64,000 nucleotides of DNA, taken from positions 4,712,001 through 4,776,000 of the forward strand of contig NZ_CP170554.1 in assembly GCF_042701255.1 (NCBI RefSeq), in the 5' to 3' direction. The notes below the pieces were generated by a model. It was not told the origin of the DNA, searched no databases, and was given only the letters and a program-made list of their open reading frames with translations. This stretch comes from Tahibacter sp042701255 (GTDB lineage: Bacteria > Pseudomonadota > Gammaproteobacteria > Xanthomonadales > Rhodanobacteraceae). Each line of letters begins with the position of its first letter. Within the stretch, counting starts at the first letter, position 1. A program made the position numbers and the translations under genes. This document shows, one piece after another, positions 25,058 through 33,800 of the stretch.

Positions 25058-27586
25058 GTGCGCCTGAACCTGCTGTTCGCCTGCTGTCTCGCCCTGCTGC
25101 CGGCGCTGTCTTTCGCCGGCGATCCCACCGACGACGCCTTCGATGCGCTGCTGTCATTGCCGCAGGCGGAGCCGGAGCAAGGCGGATGGAATCACGCGGT
25201 GCCCGAAGGCTTCGACAGCCACGACGGCGACGAAGCCGCGCTGATCGAGTGGCTGGCCGCCTGCAAGGAAGAAGGCGCCGATTTCAGCGAGCTGCGCCAT
25301 CAGGGCAGCCTGCTGCACCATGCGATCCGCGCCGGCCTCGACAAGACCGCGCTGTGGCTGCTGACTCACGGCGCGAATCCGCTGCAGACGCTCGACGATT
25401 CGCCCGACGGCGCCGATGCGCTGAGCATCGCCGTGCAGTACCGGCGTCCGGCCGTCATCGACGCACTGCTCAAGCGCAAGGACGTGCGCGCACCGGCACG
25501 CCGCGCCGCGCTGGCCGGTCTTTGGCAATCGATACCCGACAGCGACGGCGAAGCGACGGCAAACCATCTGCTCGCGCTGAAACTGCCGCTGCCCGAAGGC
25601 AAGGACGCGCAGACTCTGCTGCGCACCGCACTCGCGCGACGCTGGTACGCGCTCGCGCTGGAACTGACCGCGCAGGGCGTCGACCGGCTCGATCTGGAAC
25701 AGCCGCAGGTGCAGGGCACGGGCGGCGTGCTGCCGGCGGCCGGCGTGCTCGAGACGCTCGATGCCCGCGTGCAGCAGCCGCTGTTCGGCTTCTATGCGGT
25801 GCAGCCCGTCGACGTGGCCGACGTCGATCGGGTCTGGGCGCTGAAGGTGCGCAAGCCGCTGACCGATGCCGCGTTCGTGCGCAATCTCGTACAGGCGATG
25901 CTCGATGCGCCGCGTCCGCCGCCGGTACGCGTCAAAGGTCTGCAGCATCTGCCGCCGGAAGCGTTGTCGGCGGCGCTCAGCGACGCGCCGTTGTTCCGGC
26001 GCTGGGTGCGCTGGTCGGCGACCCTGGCGCCGGCCGACGGCGAATGGGCTTTCGCCGCACTCGGCACCTTGCCGCGCGAGCGGCCGGCGGAAACCGTGCA
26101 GGCGATGCTCGACGGCGCGTCGTGGTTCCGCGAGCAGCCCGCCGACGGCAGCCTCGCGCAGGCCTGGCGGCGCGTGATCGCCGCGCTGCCCAAGCCGCTG
26201 CCGGACAGTGTCCACGGCAAGCTCTGGATGTTCGTGCCCGAGGCGCTGCGCAACGAGCTGCTCGCGAACGGCTACGAGCCCGGCGACGAAGAACTGTACA
26301 ACTGGTTGCAGTCCGACACGATCGAGCGGATACGCGCGCAATGGCCGGCGCTGAAGGCCGCGCAGCCGGTGCTCGTCGGAAAGATCCATGCGGATCTGCT
26401 GCACGGCTGTCTGCCCGATGCGCGTTATCCGATCTGGCAGCTGGGGGATGCGACCGTCGGCAAGGCACAGGCATTGCTCGACGGCGGCGCCCGTCCGGAT
26501 GCGCCGCTGACGCTCGATGCGAGCTGCCGCAGCGGCACCGATGCGAAGACACTGGCCGCGCTGGAGCGCATCGGCATCGTGCAGCCGGCCGCGGCGGTCG
26601 CGCCGGATCGCTTCCGCAGCGCGGGGAACGACTGCCGTTTCGATCCCGATGCGATCTGGCGCGCAGCGCTGTTCGATGCGCCGCAGGTCGGCGGTCTGGA
26701 TGCCGACGGCGCGCAGCTGATCGCGCTGCCCGGCAGCGATCGATGCGGACTGCTGCTCTGGGGCGGCAGCTTCGGCGGCCGCACCTTCTTCACCGAAGAC
26801 GACTTCACCGGTACGCAGACGTTTTCGCCGTGCACTGACGGCGAAAACGCCGCGGCACTCTGGCGCATCGTCGACGGCCGTCTGCAGCGCAGCGATCTCG
26901 GCGAGCTGACACCGATCGGCGGCGCGACCGCCGTGATCGACACGCGCGACGGCACGCCGCTGCTGCGCACCGGCGGCATCAGCCTCGGCGGCTGCGGCGA
27001 GACGCCGACGAACCTGCTGGCCTGGAACGAACCCGGCGCCGCGATGCCGCTGCGATCGTTGCCGCGCGAGGACGCACGCGTGCAGGCGTATTACGGCCAC
27101 TGTGCGGCGGCTGCCGCGCGCAATCAGGAGCCACCGGCCGAATGCCAGTCCGCCGACAACTGGTCCATGAGCCTGCGCGACTTCCTCGACCACCACTGGG
27201 GCGCGGAGCGCCAGCGCTATCTCGATGCCGTGCTCGCGATGGACTCCGCCACGCTGGCCGAACTGCGCAAGCAGCCGACGCCGCCGCACTGGGCGCGCGA
27301 TGCGATCCTGGCCGTATCGACCGCCACCCTGCCGCTGCCCGACAAGCGCGCACGCACGGCCTGGCTGTTCCGCGATCCGCATCTCGCCCAGGCCATCGAC
27401 TACGACAGTGCGCGGGCACTGCGCCCCTGGCTGCCGGCCGAGGACTGGACGCCGGTGCTGCGCGCGCTGGACGGCAAGACCGAGCTGCTGCAGATGCTGC
27501 AGACCGAAGCCGAACAGGACGAGAACGACGGCAAGGCGCTGAGCTGCCGCCTCGCCAAGGCGCTGAAGCAGCGCTGCCGCGGCTAG
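25058..27586 (+). CDS. Large exported protein with ankyrin-like N-terminal part
   Basis: An 842-residue protein from a GTG at 25058 that opens a signal peptide VRLNLLFACCLALLPALSFA with cleavage before GD. Residues about 80-140 look like degenerate ankyrin repeats: GSLLHHAIRAGLDKTALWLL THGANPL and ALSIAVQYRRPAVIDALLKR. The rest has scattered cysteines (C-G-C, CRSGTDAKTL, CRFDPD) and a segment HGCLPDARYPIWQL, with no recognised catalytic motif. The start is uncertain because the frame is open well upstream, but the hydrophobic leader supports this GTG. Role unknown; periplasmic protein binding is a guess. Confidence 0.7.
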   Translation: MRLNLLFACCLALLPALSFAGDPTDDAFDALLSLPQAEPEQGGWNHAVPEGFDSHDGDEAALIEWLAACKEEGADFSELRHQGSLLHHAIRAGLDKTALWLLTHGANPLQTLDDSPDGADALSIAVQYRRPAVIDALLKRKDVRAPARRAALAGLWQSIPDSDGEATANHLLALKLPLPEGKDAQTLLRTALARRWYALALELTAQGVDRLDLEQPQVQGTGGVLPAAGVLETLDARVQQPLFGFYAVQPVDVADVDRVWALKVRKPLTDAAFVRNLVQAMLDAPRPPPVRVKGLQHLPPEALSAALSDAPLFRRWVRWSATLAPADGEWAFAALGTLPRERPAETVQAMLDGASWFREQPADGSLAQAWRRVIAALPKPLPDSVHGKLWMFVPEALRNELLANGYEPGDEELYNWLQSDTIERIRAQWPALKAAQPVLVGKIHADLLHGCLPDARYPIWQLGDATVGKAQALLDGGARPDAPLTLDASCRSGTDAKTLAALERIGIVQPAAAVAPDRFRSAGNDCRFDPDAIWRAALFDAPQVGGLDADGAQLIALPGSDRCGLLLWGGSFGGRTFFTEDDFTGTQTFSPCTDGENAAALWRIVDGRLQRSDLGELTPIGGATAVIDTRDGTPLLRTGGISLGGCGETPTNLLAWNEPGAAMPLRSLPREDARVQAYYGHCAAAAARNQEPPAECQSADNWSMSLRDFLDHHWGAERQRYLDAVLAMDSATLAELRKQPTPPHWARDAILAVSTATLPLPDKRARTAWLFRDPHLAQAIDYDSARALRPWLPAEDWTPVLRALDGKTELLQMLQTEAEQDENDGKALSCRLAKALKQRCRG

Positions 27587-27653
27587 CCCGTGCCTGCGCG
27601 GCAATCACGCAGGTTGAGCCACATAGGTTGTAATGAACGCAGGTGCGGTGAAC

Positions 27654-27685
27654 GTAGGTTGCGATGAGCGTCGCGAACCGCAACG
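27654..27685. repeat. Palindromic repeat element, copy 1
   Basis: GTAGGTTGCG..CGCAACG: an imperfect palindrome centred on GAGCGTCGC, preceded by two related partial copies of AGGTTGnnATGAACG from about 27611. It matches copy 2 in inverted orientation. Confidence 0.65.
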
Positions 27686-27809
27686 GCGAGGTCTCCGCGT
27701 GGAAAATCTCTCGCCGGACGGATTGCCGGCGTAGTCGTCACGGATCGCCGGCCCAGGCATCGCGCTCACGAACGTCGAAGCGCGAATGGCTGCACTGCGA
27801 TGTTCCCAG

Positions 27810-27893
27810 CAACGGCGAAGCTGCAACGACGAAACTGCAACGGCGAGACTGCAACGACGAAACCGCAACGGCGAGACCGCAATCGCGACACTG
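27810..27893. repeat. Six tandem copies of a 14-bp unit
   Basis: Units CAACGGCGAAGCTG, CAACGACGAAACTG, CAACGGCGAGACTG, CAACGACGAAACCG, CAACGGCGAGACCG and CAATCGCGACACTG run head to tail. Alternating units differ G/A at position 6, suggesting amplification of a 28-bp pair. The array lies between two inverted palindromic elements. Confidence 0.85.
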
Positions 27894-27896
27894 CGA

Positions 27897-27929
27897 CGTT
27901 GCGGTTCGCTGAGCTCACCGCAACCTACG
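27897..27929. repeat. Palindromic repeat element, copy 2 (inverted)
   Basis: CGTTGCGGTTCGCTGAGC followed by TCACCGCAACCTACG can fold into a stem GGTTGCGGTGAGC / GCTGAGCTCACCGCAACC-like. It is the reverse complement type of copy 1. It overlaps the stop codon of the NRDE gene. Confidence 0.65.
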
Positions 27930-28657
27930 GCAACTCCACGCCATCGGGACCGAAAACGACGTTCGATCAGGTTGATGCCGCCGTCGGCGTCGCGCCAGGC
28001 CAAGGTGCTGGCGCGTGTGCCGTAGGCGTCGCCGCGGATGAAGATCGGCGACAGGAAACGTTCGCGTTCCAGACCGACGCCGGTGTCGGGCAATGCCGCA
28101 TCGTCGGGATGGTTTTCATCGGCCAGCAGATCGAGCAGGGCCGCATCACTGGCCTGCGCCGCCGCGGCGGCTTCGAAATTCCGGCGCAGCCGCTGCATCT
28201 TGGGCCAGGGCGCATCGAGCGGACCGTTGCTGACCAGATGCACGCCCGGCATCAGCCGCTGTGCGCGGGCGCGCGGACTTTCCAGGCACCAGGCTTCCTC
28301 GCGATCGGCGACGACGAGGTTGAACGGCGCGAAGTCGCCGATGCGCCGTACCAGCATCGCGACATAGTCGGCCGCGCTCATCTCACCGGCGACGAAATCG
28401 CGCACGAGCGCACCGCGCGAGACCGCGCCGCGCTGCACGTTGAGCAGGCGGATATTCGTCACTGCGGCCATGCGTCCGCTCGCCTGCACGGCGAGCCAGC
28501 TGCCGCCGGCCTCCAGATCGCGACCGCCGACGACGCCGGGAAGATCGGCCCAGGGCGCGGCCGGCGCCGTGGCCCGGGCATGGAATTCGTCGCGGTTGCC
28601 GAGCATCAGCAGCGGCCGCTGCGGCACCACGTCGAGCGCGAGCAGCAACAGGCACAT
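27925..28657 (-). CDS. NRDE (TANGO2-like) family protein, frameshifted near its end
   Basis: NRDE/TANGO2 proteins are about 250 residues with an N-terminal C-x5-10-N-R-D-E signature; function is poorly known (heme or lipid handling is proposed). Here MCLLLLALDV is followed by MLGNRDEFHARATAPAAPWA and AGGSWLAVQASGRMAAVTNI. GGAGAG precedes the ATG at 28657. As written, the frame continues past the normal end for about 105 extra codons to 27605, through repeat DNA. Removing one T from the TTTT run at 27956-27953 (minus strand) gives the ending ERRFGPDGVELP and a TAG at 27927-27925, a 243-residue protein of normal length. So the gene carries a one-base insertion or the assembly has an error. Confidence 0.82.
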
Positions 28658-28977
28658 TTCAGTTTCTCTCCACATAGGCGGAATGCTGCCGGCAACGGTT
28701 TGCCCGCGAGAACCCCGGTTCCAGTCCCGTCGGCGTCGGGCTTCCCGCCGCCGACGCAGGCCAGCGCCGGCACCGTGACGACGGCGACTGCGGCACCGCT
28801 TCCGGCGCAAGCGGCAGCCGACCATTCTCAGCGTTTGTCGGCGAACGAATTCCGTCTCGCTGCAAGCGAGAACCGCCGCGAGCCGTCGCGCCGCGGCAGT
28901 GGAATCGCGTTTCCGACCTGAGCGGCAGCGGGCGGGTCTCGATCACGACACGGCGTCGCAGGCAAAGGCACCGCGCC
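28658..28977. other. Intergenic region between the kinase gene and NRDE gene
   Basis: About 320 bases. No convincing gene, terminator or promoter was seen; the GC-rich, CGGC-dense sequence has open frames in several phases but none with a ribosome site and family-like product. Confidence 0.4.
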
Positions 28978-31470
28978 TCAGCGGCTGCCGCCGTCGGCGG
29001 TGCGGCCGAGTTCGCGCAGCTTCTGTTCCAAGGTGCCCAGGCGCGGATTGGCCGGGCTCAGGCCGCGCGCCGCATCGAGCGAGCGCCGCGCTTCGCCGGG
29101 ACGGTTCTGCGCAACGCGCTGCTCGGCTTCGTCGAGCAGCGATTCGGCCAGACGCGCGCGCAACGTCGGCAGGCTCGCATCGGCCGGTGCCAGCTGTTCC
29201 AGGGTATCGACGAAGTCGCGCGCACGGTCGAGCTTCTGCTGCCCGATCGCGATGTTGAACTGATCGCGCGCGACCTGCGGCAGGCTTTGCAGCCCGGCCA
29301 GCGCCTGCGCGTTGCGGCCGTCCAGCGCGAGCGCGGCGCGAAACTGGTCATAGGCCGAGCTGCCCGGCGGCAGCACGAGATTGCCGTCGCGCGCGGCCTT
29401 TTCGCCCGCGGCCAGATAGTTCGCGAGCTTCTGCTGCTGCTCCGGCGTCAGCGCCGGACGCGATGCCGCGATCTCCAGGCGTTCGCGCAACTCGCGCAGT
29501 TCGCCGCGCGCCGCGGCCAGATCGGCCGAGCCCGGCGCCAGCGCCTCGGCCTGACGCAGCAGACGTTCGGCCGCAGTCGGGTCGCTCTGCTCCAGCGCGG
29601 CATTGGCCTGCACCACGAGTGCGCGGGCGACCTGGGCCAGGCCGGCGCGGGCCTTGGCGTTGTTGGCGTCGCGCGCCAGCACGGCCTTGAACTGGGCCAG
29701 GGCATTGTCTTCGCCGTCGCCGGCGATGCGTCCGCTGCGCAGCAGTTCCTCGCCGCGCTTGATGCGCTGGTCCAGCGCCGCAGTGGCTTCGGAGCGCGCC
29801 GCGGTCAGCTCGGCGCGCAGGGTCGGCAGGGCCGGATCGTTCGGCAGCGCGCGCGCGATCGCCTCGATGCGTGACGCCGCATCGTCCACTTTTCCCTGAG
29901 TCAACAATTCCCGCGTCTGCGCGGCCAGCGCGGCGCCGGCCTTGCGCAGGCCGGCCTGGGCCGGCGCGTTCGACGCATCGCCGGCGAGCACGCGTTCGTA
30001 GAGCTCGATCGCGCCGCCGGCATCGAGCAGCTTGCCAGCGGCCAGTGCGGCTTCGGCCTGATCGAACAGACCGCTGACTTCGGTCGTGGCCGCCTCGGCC
30101 TGTTTGAGCGCGGCGGCGGCCTGGTCCACGGCGGCACCACCGGCGAGCAGCGCGCGTGCATCGGCCAGGCGCGCGTGCGCCACGGCGAAATCGCGCTGCT
30201 GCGTCGCGGTCACGGCCTGCGCGACCAGCGCCTCGCCGACCCGGCGCAGACCGGCGCGCGCGATGTCGTTGTCGGGATCGAGCACGCGCGCGGATTCGAA
30301 CAGTTCGCGCGCGCTGTCGCTGCTGCCGCTGAGCTTGCCCTGGGCCAGGGCGCCGTCGGCGCGGGCGAGTACGTCATTGAGTTCGGTGCGCGGCAGCAGC
30401 GCGCGCAGCTTGTCCTGATTGCGCCAGAGCGCGAAGCCGCCGACCGCCACCAGCACGGCCGCGGCGACCGCGAAGATCCACGGCCCCTTGTTGCTGCTGC
30501 GACGCGCCGCCGCCGCGCGGCCGCTGCGCACCGGCGCCGTGTCGATTCCGTCGATGCGGCCGATGTGCGGTTCCGCACGATTGCCGCGCGGCTCCGCCGG
30601 CGCGATCGTCGGCAGGGCCATCGTGGGCGTCGTCGCCGGCTTGCGGCGCAGCAGTTCGCTGAGCTCGCCGCGTTCGAAGCGGCGTTCGATGTTCTCGATC
30701 GCCGCGGCTACGGCGGCGCCGTCCTGGAAGCGCTGCTCGGGTTCCTTCGCGAGCAGCAGATCGAGCAGCGGCTGCAATGCCTTGTACTCGACCGGCAGCT
30801 GCGGCAGCGGCTGGGTGATGTGCATGATGCCGACGGCGAGCGAATCCTCGGCGTGGTACGGCACGCGGCCGACCAGCAGCTCGTACATGACGATGCCGAG
30901 GCTGTAGAGATCCGAGCGTCCGTCGATGCTGCGGCCGCGCGCCTGCTCCGGGCTCATGTAGTGCGGCGTGCCGACGACGGCGCCGGTGCGCGTCATGCGC
31001 GTGGACGAATCGTTGGCGCGGGCGATGCCGAAATCGGTCAGTGCGGACGAGCCATCCTCGCGCAGCAGGATGTTGTCCGGCTTGACGTCGCGATGCACGA
31101 AGCTCTTGCTGTTGGCGTAGTGCAGCGCCTTGGCGATCTCGCGCACGACGCGCAGGGTGAACGGCACGTCGCGCGCCTTGCCGTCGTCGTGCAGCACGGG
31201 GCCGCCGGAGACGTATTCCATCGCGATGTAGAAATAGTCGCCGCAGCGGCCGACGTCGTGGATGCCGACCACGTGCGGATGATGCAGCTTGGCCGCGATG
31301 CGCGCCTCGCGCAGGAAACGTTCGCCGTAGGTCGGATCGGCCAGCAGCGTCGGCGACATGACCTTGAGCGCGACCTCGCGGTCCACCGATTCCTGTAGGG
31401 CCAGGTACACCGTCGCCATGCCGCCGCGCCCCAGCGGGCGCAGCACGCGGTAACCGGGGATCTCGATCAT
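28978..31470 (-). CDS. Membrane Ser/Thr protein kinase with repeat-containing periplasmic part
   Basis: An 830-residue eukaryotic-like kinase. The cytoplasmic kinase domain covers residues about 7-262: glycine loop LGRGGMATVYLA, Lys36 in VALKVM, catalytic loop HRDVKPDN (126-133), DFG (146-148) and activation-end SPEQARGRSIDGRSDLYSLG. A Pro/Arg-rich linker leads to one membrane helix (about 330-350, WIFAVAAAVLVAVGGFALWR). The outer 480 residues are Ala-rich helical TPR-like repeats (ADGALAQGKL, QAEAALAAGKLLDAGGAIEL). No PASTA or FHA domain was seen. It lies 107 bases downstream of relA on the same strand, so a link to stress signalling is possible but unproven. Confidence 0.92.
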   Translation of the reverse strand: MIEIPGYRVLRPLGRGGMATVYLALQESVDREVALKVMSPTLLADPTYGERFLREARIAAKLHHPHVVGIHDVGRCGDYFYIAMEYVSGGPVLHDDGKARDVPFTLRVVREIAKALHYANSKSFVHRDVKPDNILLREDGSSALTDFGIARANDSSTRMTRTGAVVGTPHYMSPEQARGRSIDGRSDLYSLGIVMYELLVGRVPYHAEDSLAVGIMHITQPLPQLPVEYKALQPLLDLLLAKEPEQRFQDGAAVAAAIENIERRFERGELSELLRRKPATTPTMALPTIAPAEPRGNRAEPHIGRIDGIDTAPVRSGRAAAARRSSNKGPWIFAVAAAVLVAVGGFALWRNQDKLRALLPRTELNDVLARADGALAQGKLSGSSDSARELFESARVLDPDNDIARAGLRRVGEALVAQAVTATQQRDFAVAHARLADARALLAGGAAVDQAAAALKQAEAATTEVSGLFDQAEAALAAGKLLDAGGAIELYERVLAGDASNAPAQAGLRKAGAALAAQTRELLTQGKVDDAASRIEAIARALPNDPALPTLRAELTAARSEATAALDQRIKRGEELLRSGRIAGDGEDNALAQFKAVLARDANNAKARAGLAQVARALVVQANAALEQSDPTAAERLLRQAEALAPGSADLAAARGELRELRERLEIAASRPALTPEQQQKLANYLAAGEKAARDGNLVLPPGSSAYDQFRAALALDGRNAQALAGLQSLPQVARDQFNIAIGQQKLDRARDFVDTLEQLAPADASLPTLRARLAESLLDEAEQRVAQNRPGEARRSLDAARGLSPANPRLGTLEQKLRELGRTADGGSR

Positions 31471-31577
31471 GCGTCGGGTCGGGAGTATGACGCCGCGTAC
31501 GGCGGCAATGCGGCAAGCATAGCAGCCGGGGCCGGCGGCAACCGGTATCGGGGCCGGAGCCGGCAGGACGACGCCGG

Positions 31578-33743
31578 TCAGGCCAGCCGCCGCGCCTCGA
31601 TGACGTTGGGCACGGCGGCGAGCTTGCCGAGCAGGCTGGACAGCTGGCCGTAATCGGTGACGCGCAGGGCGAAGTTCATCGTGGCCAGGCCCGACACCGG
31701 GTCGACGCGCGTGTTGACCGCGAGCAGGTGCGCATTGGCCGAGGCGATCACGTTCGTGATGTCCTTGTGCAGCCATTTGCGGTCGTAACCCTTGACCAGC
31801 ACGTCGACCTCGTAGGCCTGTTCGCGCCGGTTGCCCCATTCGACTTCGATGACGCGGCTCGGATCGCGCACGCGCAGGCGCGCGAGGCTGGCGCAGTCGG
31901 CGCGGTGCACGCTGACGCCGCGGCCGCGCGTGATGAAGCCCATGACTGCATCGCCCGGCAGCGGCTGGCAGCAGCGCGCGAGCTGGGTCAGCAGGTTTCC
32001 TACGCCATCGATGGTCAGCGCGTCCTTGGCGCCGGGCTTGGGCGGCCGCAGCGCCGGCGCCGCGGCCGGCTTGGGCGGCGCGATCATCTCGTGCAGCGCG
32101 CGGGCGACCTGGGCCGCGCTGATCTCGCCGAGCGCCAGCGCGACGAGGAATTCGTCGAGGTTCTTCTGGTTGAAGCGCGGCGGCAGCGAGTCGAGCTCGA
32201 CGTTGCTGAGCGCGAGGCGCTTGAGTTCCTTGTCGAGGATCGCGCGGCCGGCGCTGAGATTGGCCGTATGGTCGATGCGCTTGAACCAGGCGCGCACCTT
32301 TTCCAGTGCACGATGCGTGGTCAGGAAGCCGTGCTGCGCGCTGAGCCAGTCGCGCCGCGGCGCCTTCTCCTTGGCGGTCAGTATCTCGATGCGATCGCCG
32401 CTGGACGGCTGGAAGGCCAGCGGCACGATGCGGCCGTTGACCTTGGCGCCCCGGCAGCGATGGCCGACGTCGGTATGCACGTGGTACGCGAAATCCAGCA
32501 CCGTCGCACCACGCGGCAGATCCATGACTTCGCCGCGCGGCGTCAGCAGATAGACGCGATCCTCGTGGAGATCGGTGCGCAGGCCGGCCAGCAGCGCCGC
32601 GTCGTCGTCGCCGTCGTCCTTGGCTTCGAGCAGCTGGCGCATCCACGCCACCTTGCGCTCGAAGCTCGCGTCGCCGCCGCCGCCTTCCTTGTAGCGCCAG
32701 TGCGCGGCGACGCCGAGTTCGGCGTGGGCGTGCATGTCGTGGCTGCGGATCTGCACCTCGAGGGTCTTGCCCTCGGGGCCTGCCACGGCCGTATGCAGCG
32801 ACTGGTAGTTGTTGCCCTTGGGCCTTGCGATGTAGTCGTCGAACTCGCCGGGCAGATAGGGCCACAGCGAATGCACGACGCCGAGCGCCGCATAGCAGGC
32901 CGGCAGATCCTTGACCAGCAGGCGCACGGCGCGGATGTCGTAGAGCGCGCCGAAATCGCCGTCCTTGCGCTGCATCTTCTTCCAGATCGAGTAGATGTGC
33001 TTGGGCCGGCCGGCAATGTCGGCGGCGATGCCGGCCTCGTCCAGCGCTTTGCGCAGCTGCGCGATCGCGCCGGCGATGTAGCCTTCGCGGTCGACGCGGC
33101 GCTCGTCGAGCAGCCGGGCGATGCGCTTGTAGGTCTCCGGCTGCGACAGGCGGAACGCGAGATCCTCGAGCTCCCACTTGAGCTGCCAGATGCCGAGCCG
33201 GTTGGCCAGCGGCGCATGGATGTCGGCGGTCAGCTGCGCGAGCGCCTGGCGCTCGTCCTCGCTCAAGCGGTCGGCCGCGCGCAGCCGCGCGAGCTGGCGC
33301 GCGAGCAGGATGAAGACCACGCGCAGGTCGCGCACGATCGCCAGCAGCAGCCGGCGCAGGCCTTCGGCGCGGGTATGCGTTCCGCGCGCGGCGTAGAGGG
33401 TCCAGACCTTCTCGGCCGCGGCCTGGCCTTCGAGCAGTACGCGCACGCCGGGCGACAGGCTCTCTTCGGCGCCGGCACTTTCACCGGCCAGGCCGTAGAG
33501 GATGGTCGCGCTCAGCGTTTCCTCGTCGAGACCGAGATTGCCGAGCAGTTGCAGCGCGACGACGACGATGCCGAGCTGCGCCGACGCTTCGGCCGTGTCG
33601 GCCTGCTCCAGCGCCTGGCGCAGGCGCTGGCACAGCGCGACGAATTCAGGCGAGCCCGCGCCGTTGCGCGTGCGCGACTGCAGCCAGGCTTCGAAATCGG
33701 GAGTGTTCGATGCGCGCTTCACGACGACATTGTAGCCGCGCAT
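31578..33743 (-). CDS. relA: GTP pyrophosphokinase RelA (monofunctional (p)ppGpp synthetase)
   Basis: Makes (p)ppGpp on ribosomes stalled with uncharged tRNA. The 721-residue protein has a degenerate HD domain at residues about 60-200 with no His-Asp pair. The synthetase domain includes RDGDFGALYDIRAVRLLVKD and E300-F-D-D (EFDDYIARPKGNNYQSLHTA). The acidic EFDD form marks synthetase-only RelA; SpoT-type enzymes have RFKD. The TGS domain (VYLLTPRGEVMDLPRGATVL), helical and zinc-finger regions, and a C-terminal ACT/RRM domain (FALRVTDYGQLSSLLGKLAA) complete the normal layout. Confidence 0.96.
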   Translation of the reverse strand: MRGYNVVVKRASNTPDFEAWLQSRTRNGAGSPEFVALCQRLRQALEQADTAEASAQLGIVVVALQLLGNLGLDEETLSATILYGLAGESAGAEESLSPGVRVLLEGQAAAEKVWTLYAARGTHTRAEGLRRLLLAIVRDLRVVFILLARQLARLRAADRLSEDERQALAQLTADIHAPLANRLGIWQLKWELEDLAFRLSQPETYKRIARLLDERRVDREGYIAGAIAQLRKALDEAGIAADIAGRPKHIYSIWKKMQRKDGDFGALYDIRAVRLLVKDLPACYAALGVVHSLWPYLPGEFDDYIARPKGNNYQSLHTAVAGPEGKTLEVQIRSHDMHAHAELGVAAHWRYKEGGGGDASFERKVAWMRQLLEAKDDGDDDAALLAGLRTDLHEDRVYLLTPRGEVMDLPRGATVLDFAYHVHTDVGHRCRGAKVNGRIVPLAFQPSSGDRIEILTAKEKAPRRDWLSAQHGFLTTHRALEKVRAWFKRIDHTANLSAGRAILDKELKRLALSNVELDSLPPRFNQKNLDEFLVALALGEISAAQVARALHEMIAPPKPAAAPALRPPKPGAKDALTIDGVGNLLTQLARCCQPLPGDAVMGFITRGRGVSVHRADCASLARLRVRDPSRVIEVEWGNRREQAYEVDVLVKGYDRKWLHKDITNVIASANAHLLAVNTRVDPVSGLATMNFALRVTDYGQLSSLLGKLAAVPNVIEARRLA

Positions 33744-33746
33744 ACG

Positions 33747-33775
33747 AAAACGCCCAGCCCATGAAGGGCCGGGCG
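33747..33775 (-). terminator. Terminator between the exported protein gene and relA
   Basis: On the minus strand cgcccggccc / gggctgggcg form a 10-bp stem (one G-U pair) with a 5-base loop, followed by TTTT. It closes the transcription unit of the gene at 33801-35525. Confidence 0.82.
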
Positions 33776-33800
33776 TCGCGTCGCCGCGTAGCGGCGTACG

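Noticed and set aside
22707..25157. Long open frame antisense to the prolyl oligopeptidase gene
   Set aside because: High G+C with strong third-position bias opens the opposite strand; the sense frame has a full S9A domain and the antisense product (Val/Arg/Asp-rich) matches nothing.
27810..27893. Possible CRISPR array
   Set aside because: Units are 14 bp and head to tail with no spacers, and no cas genes are present.
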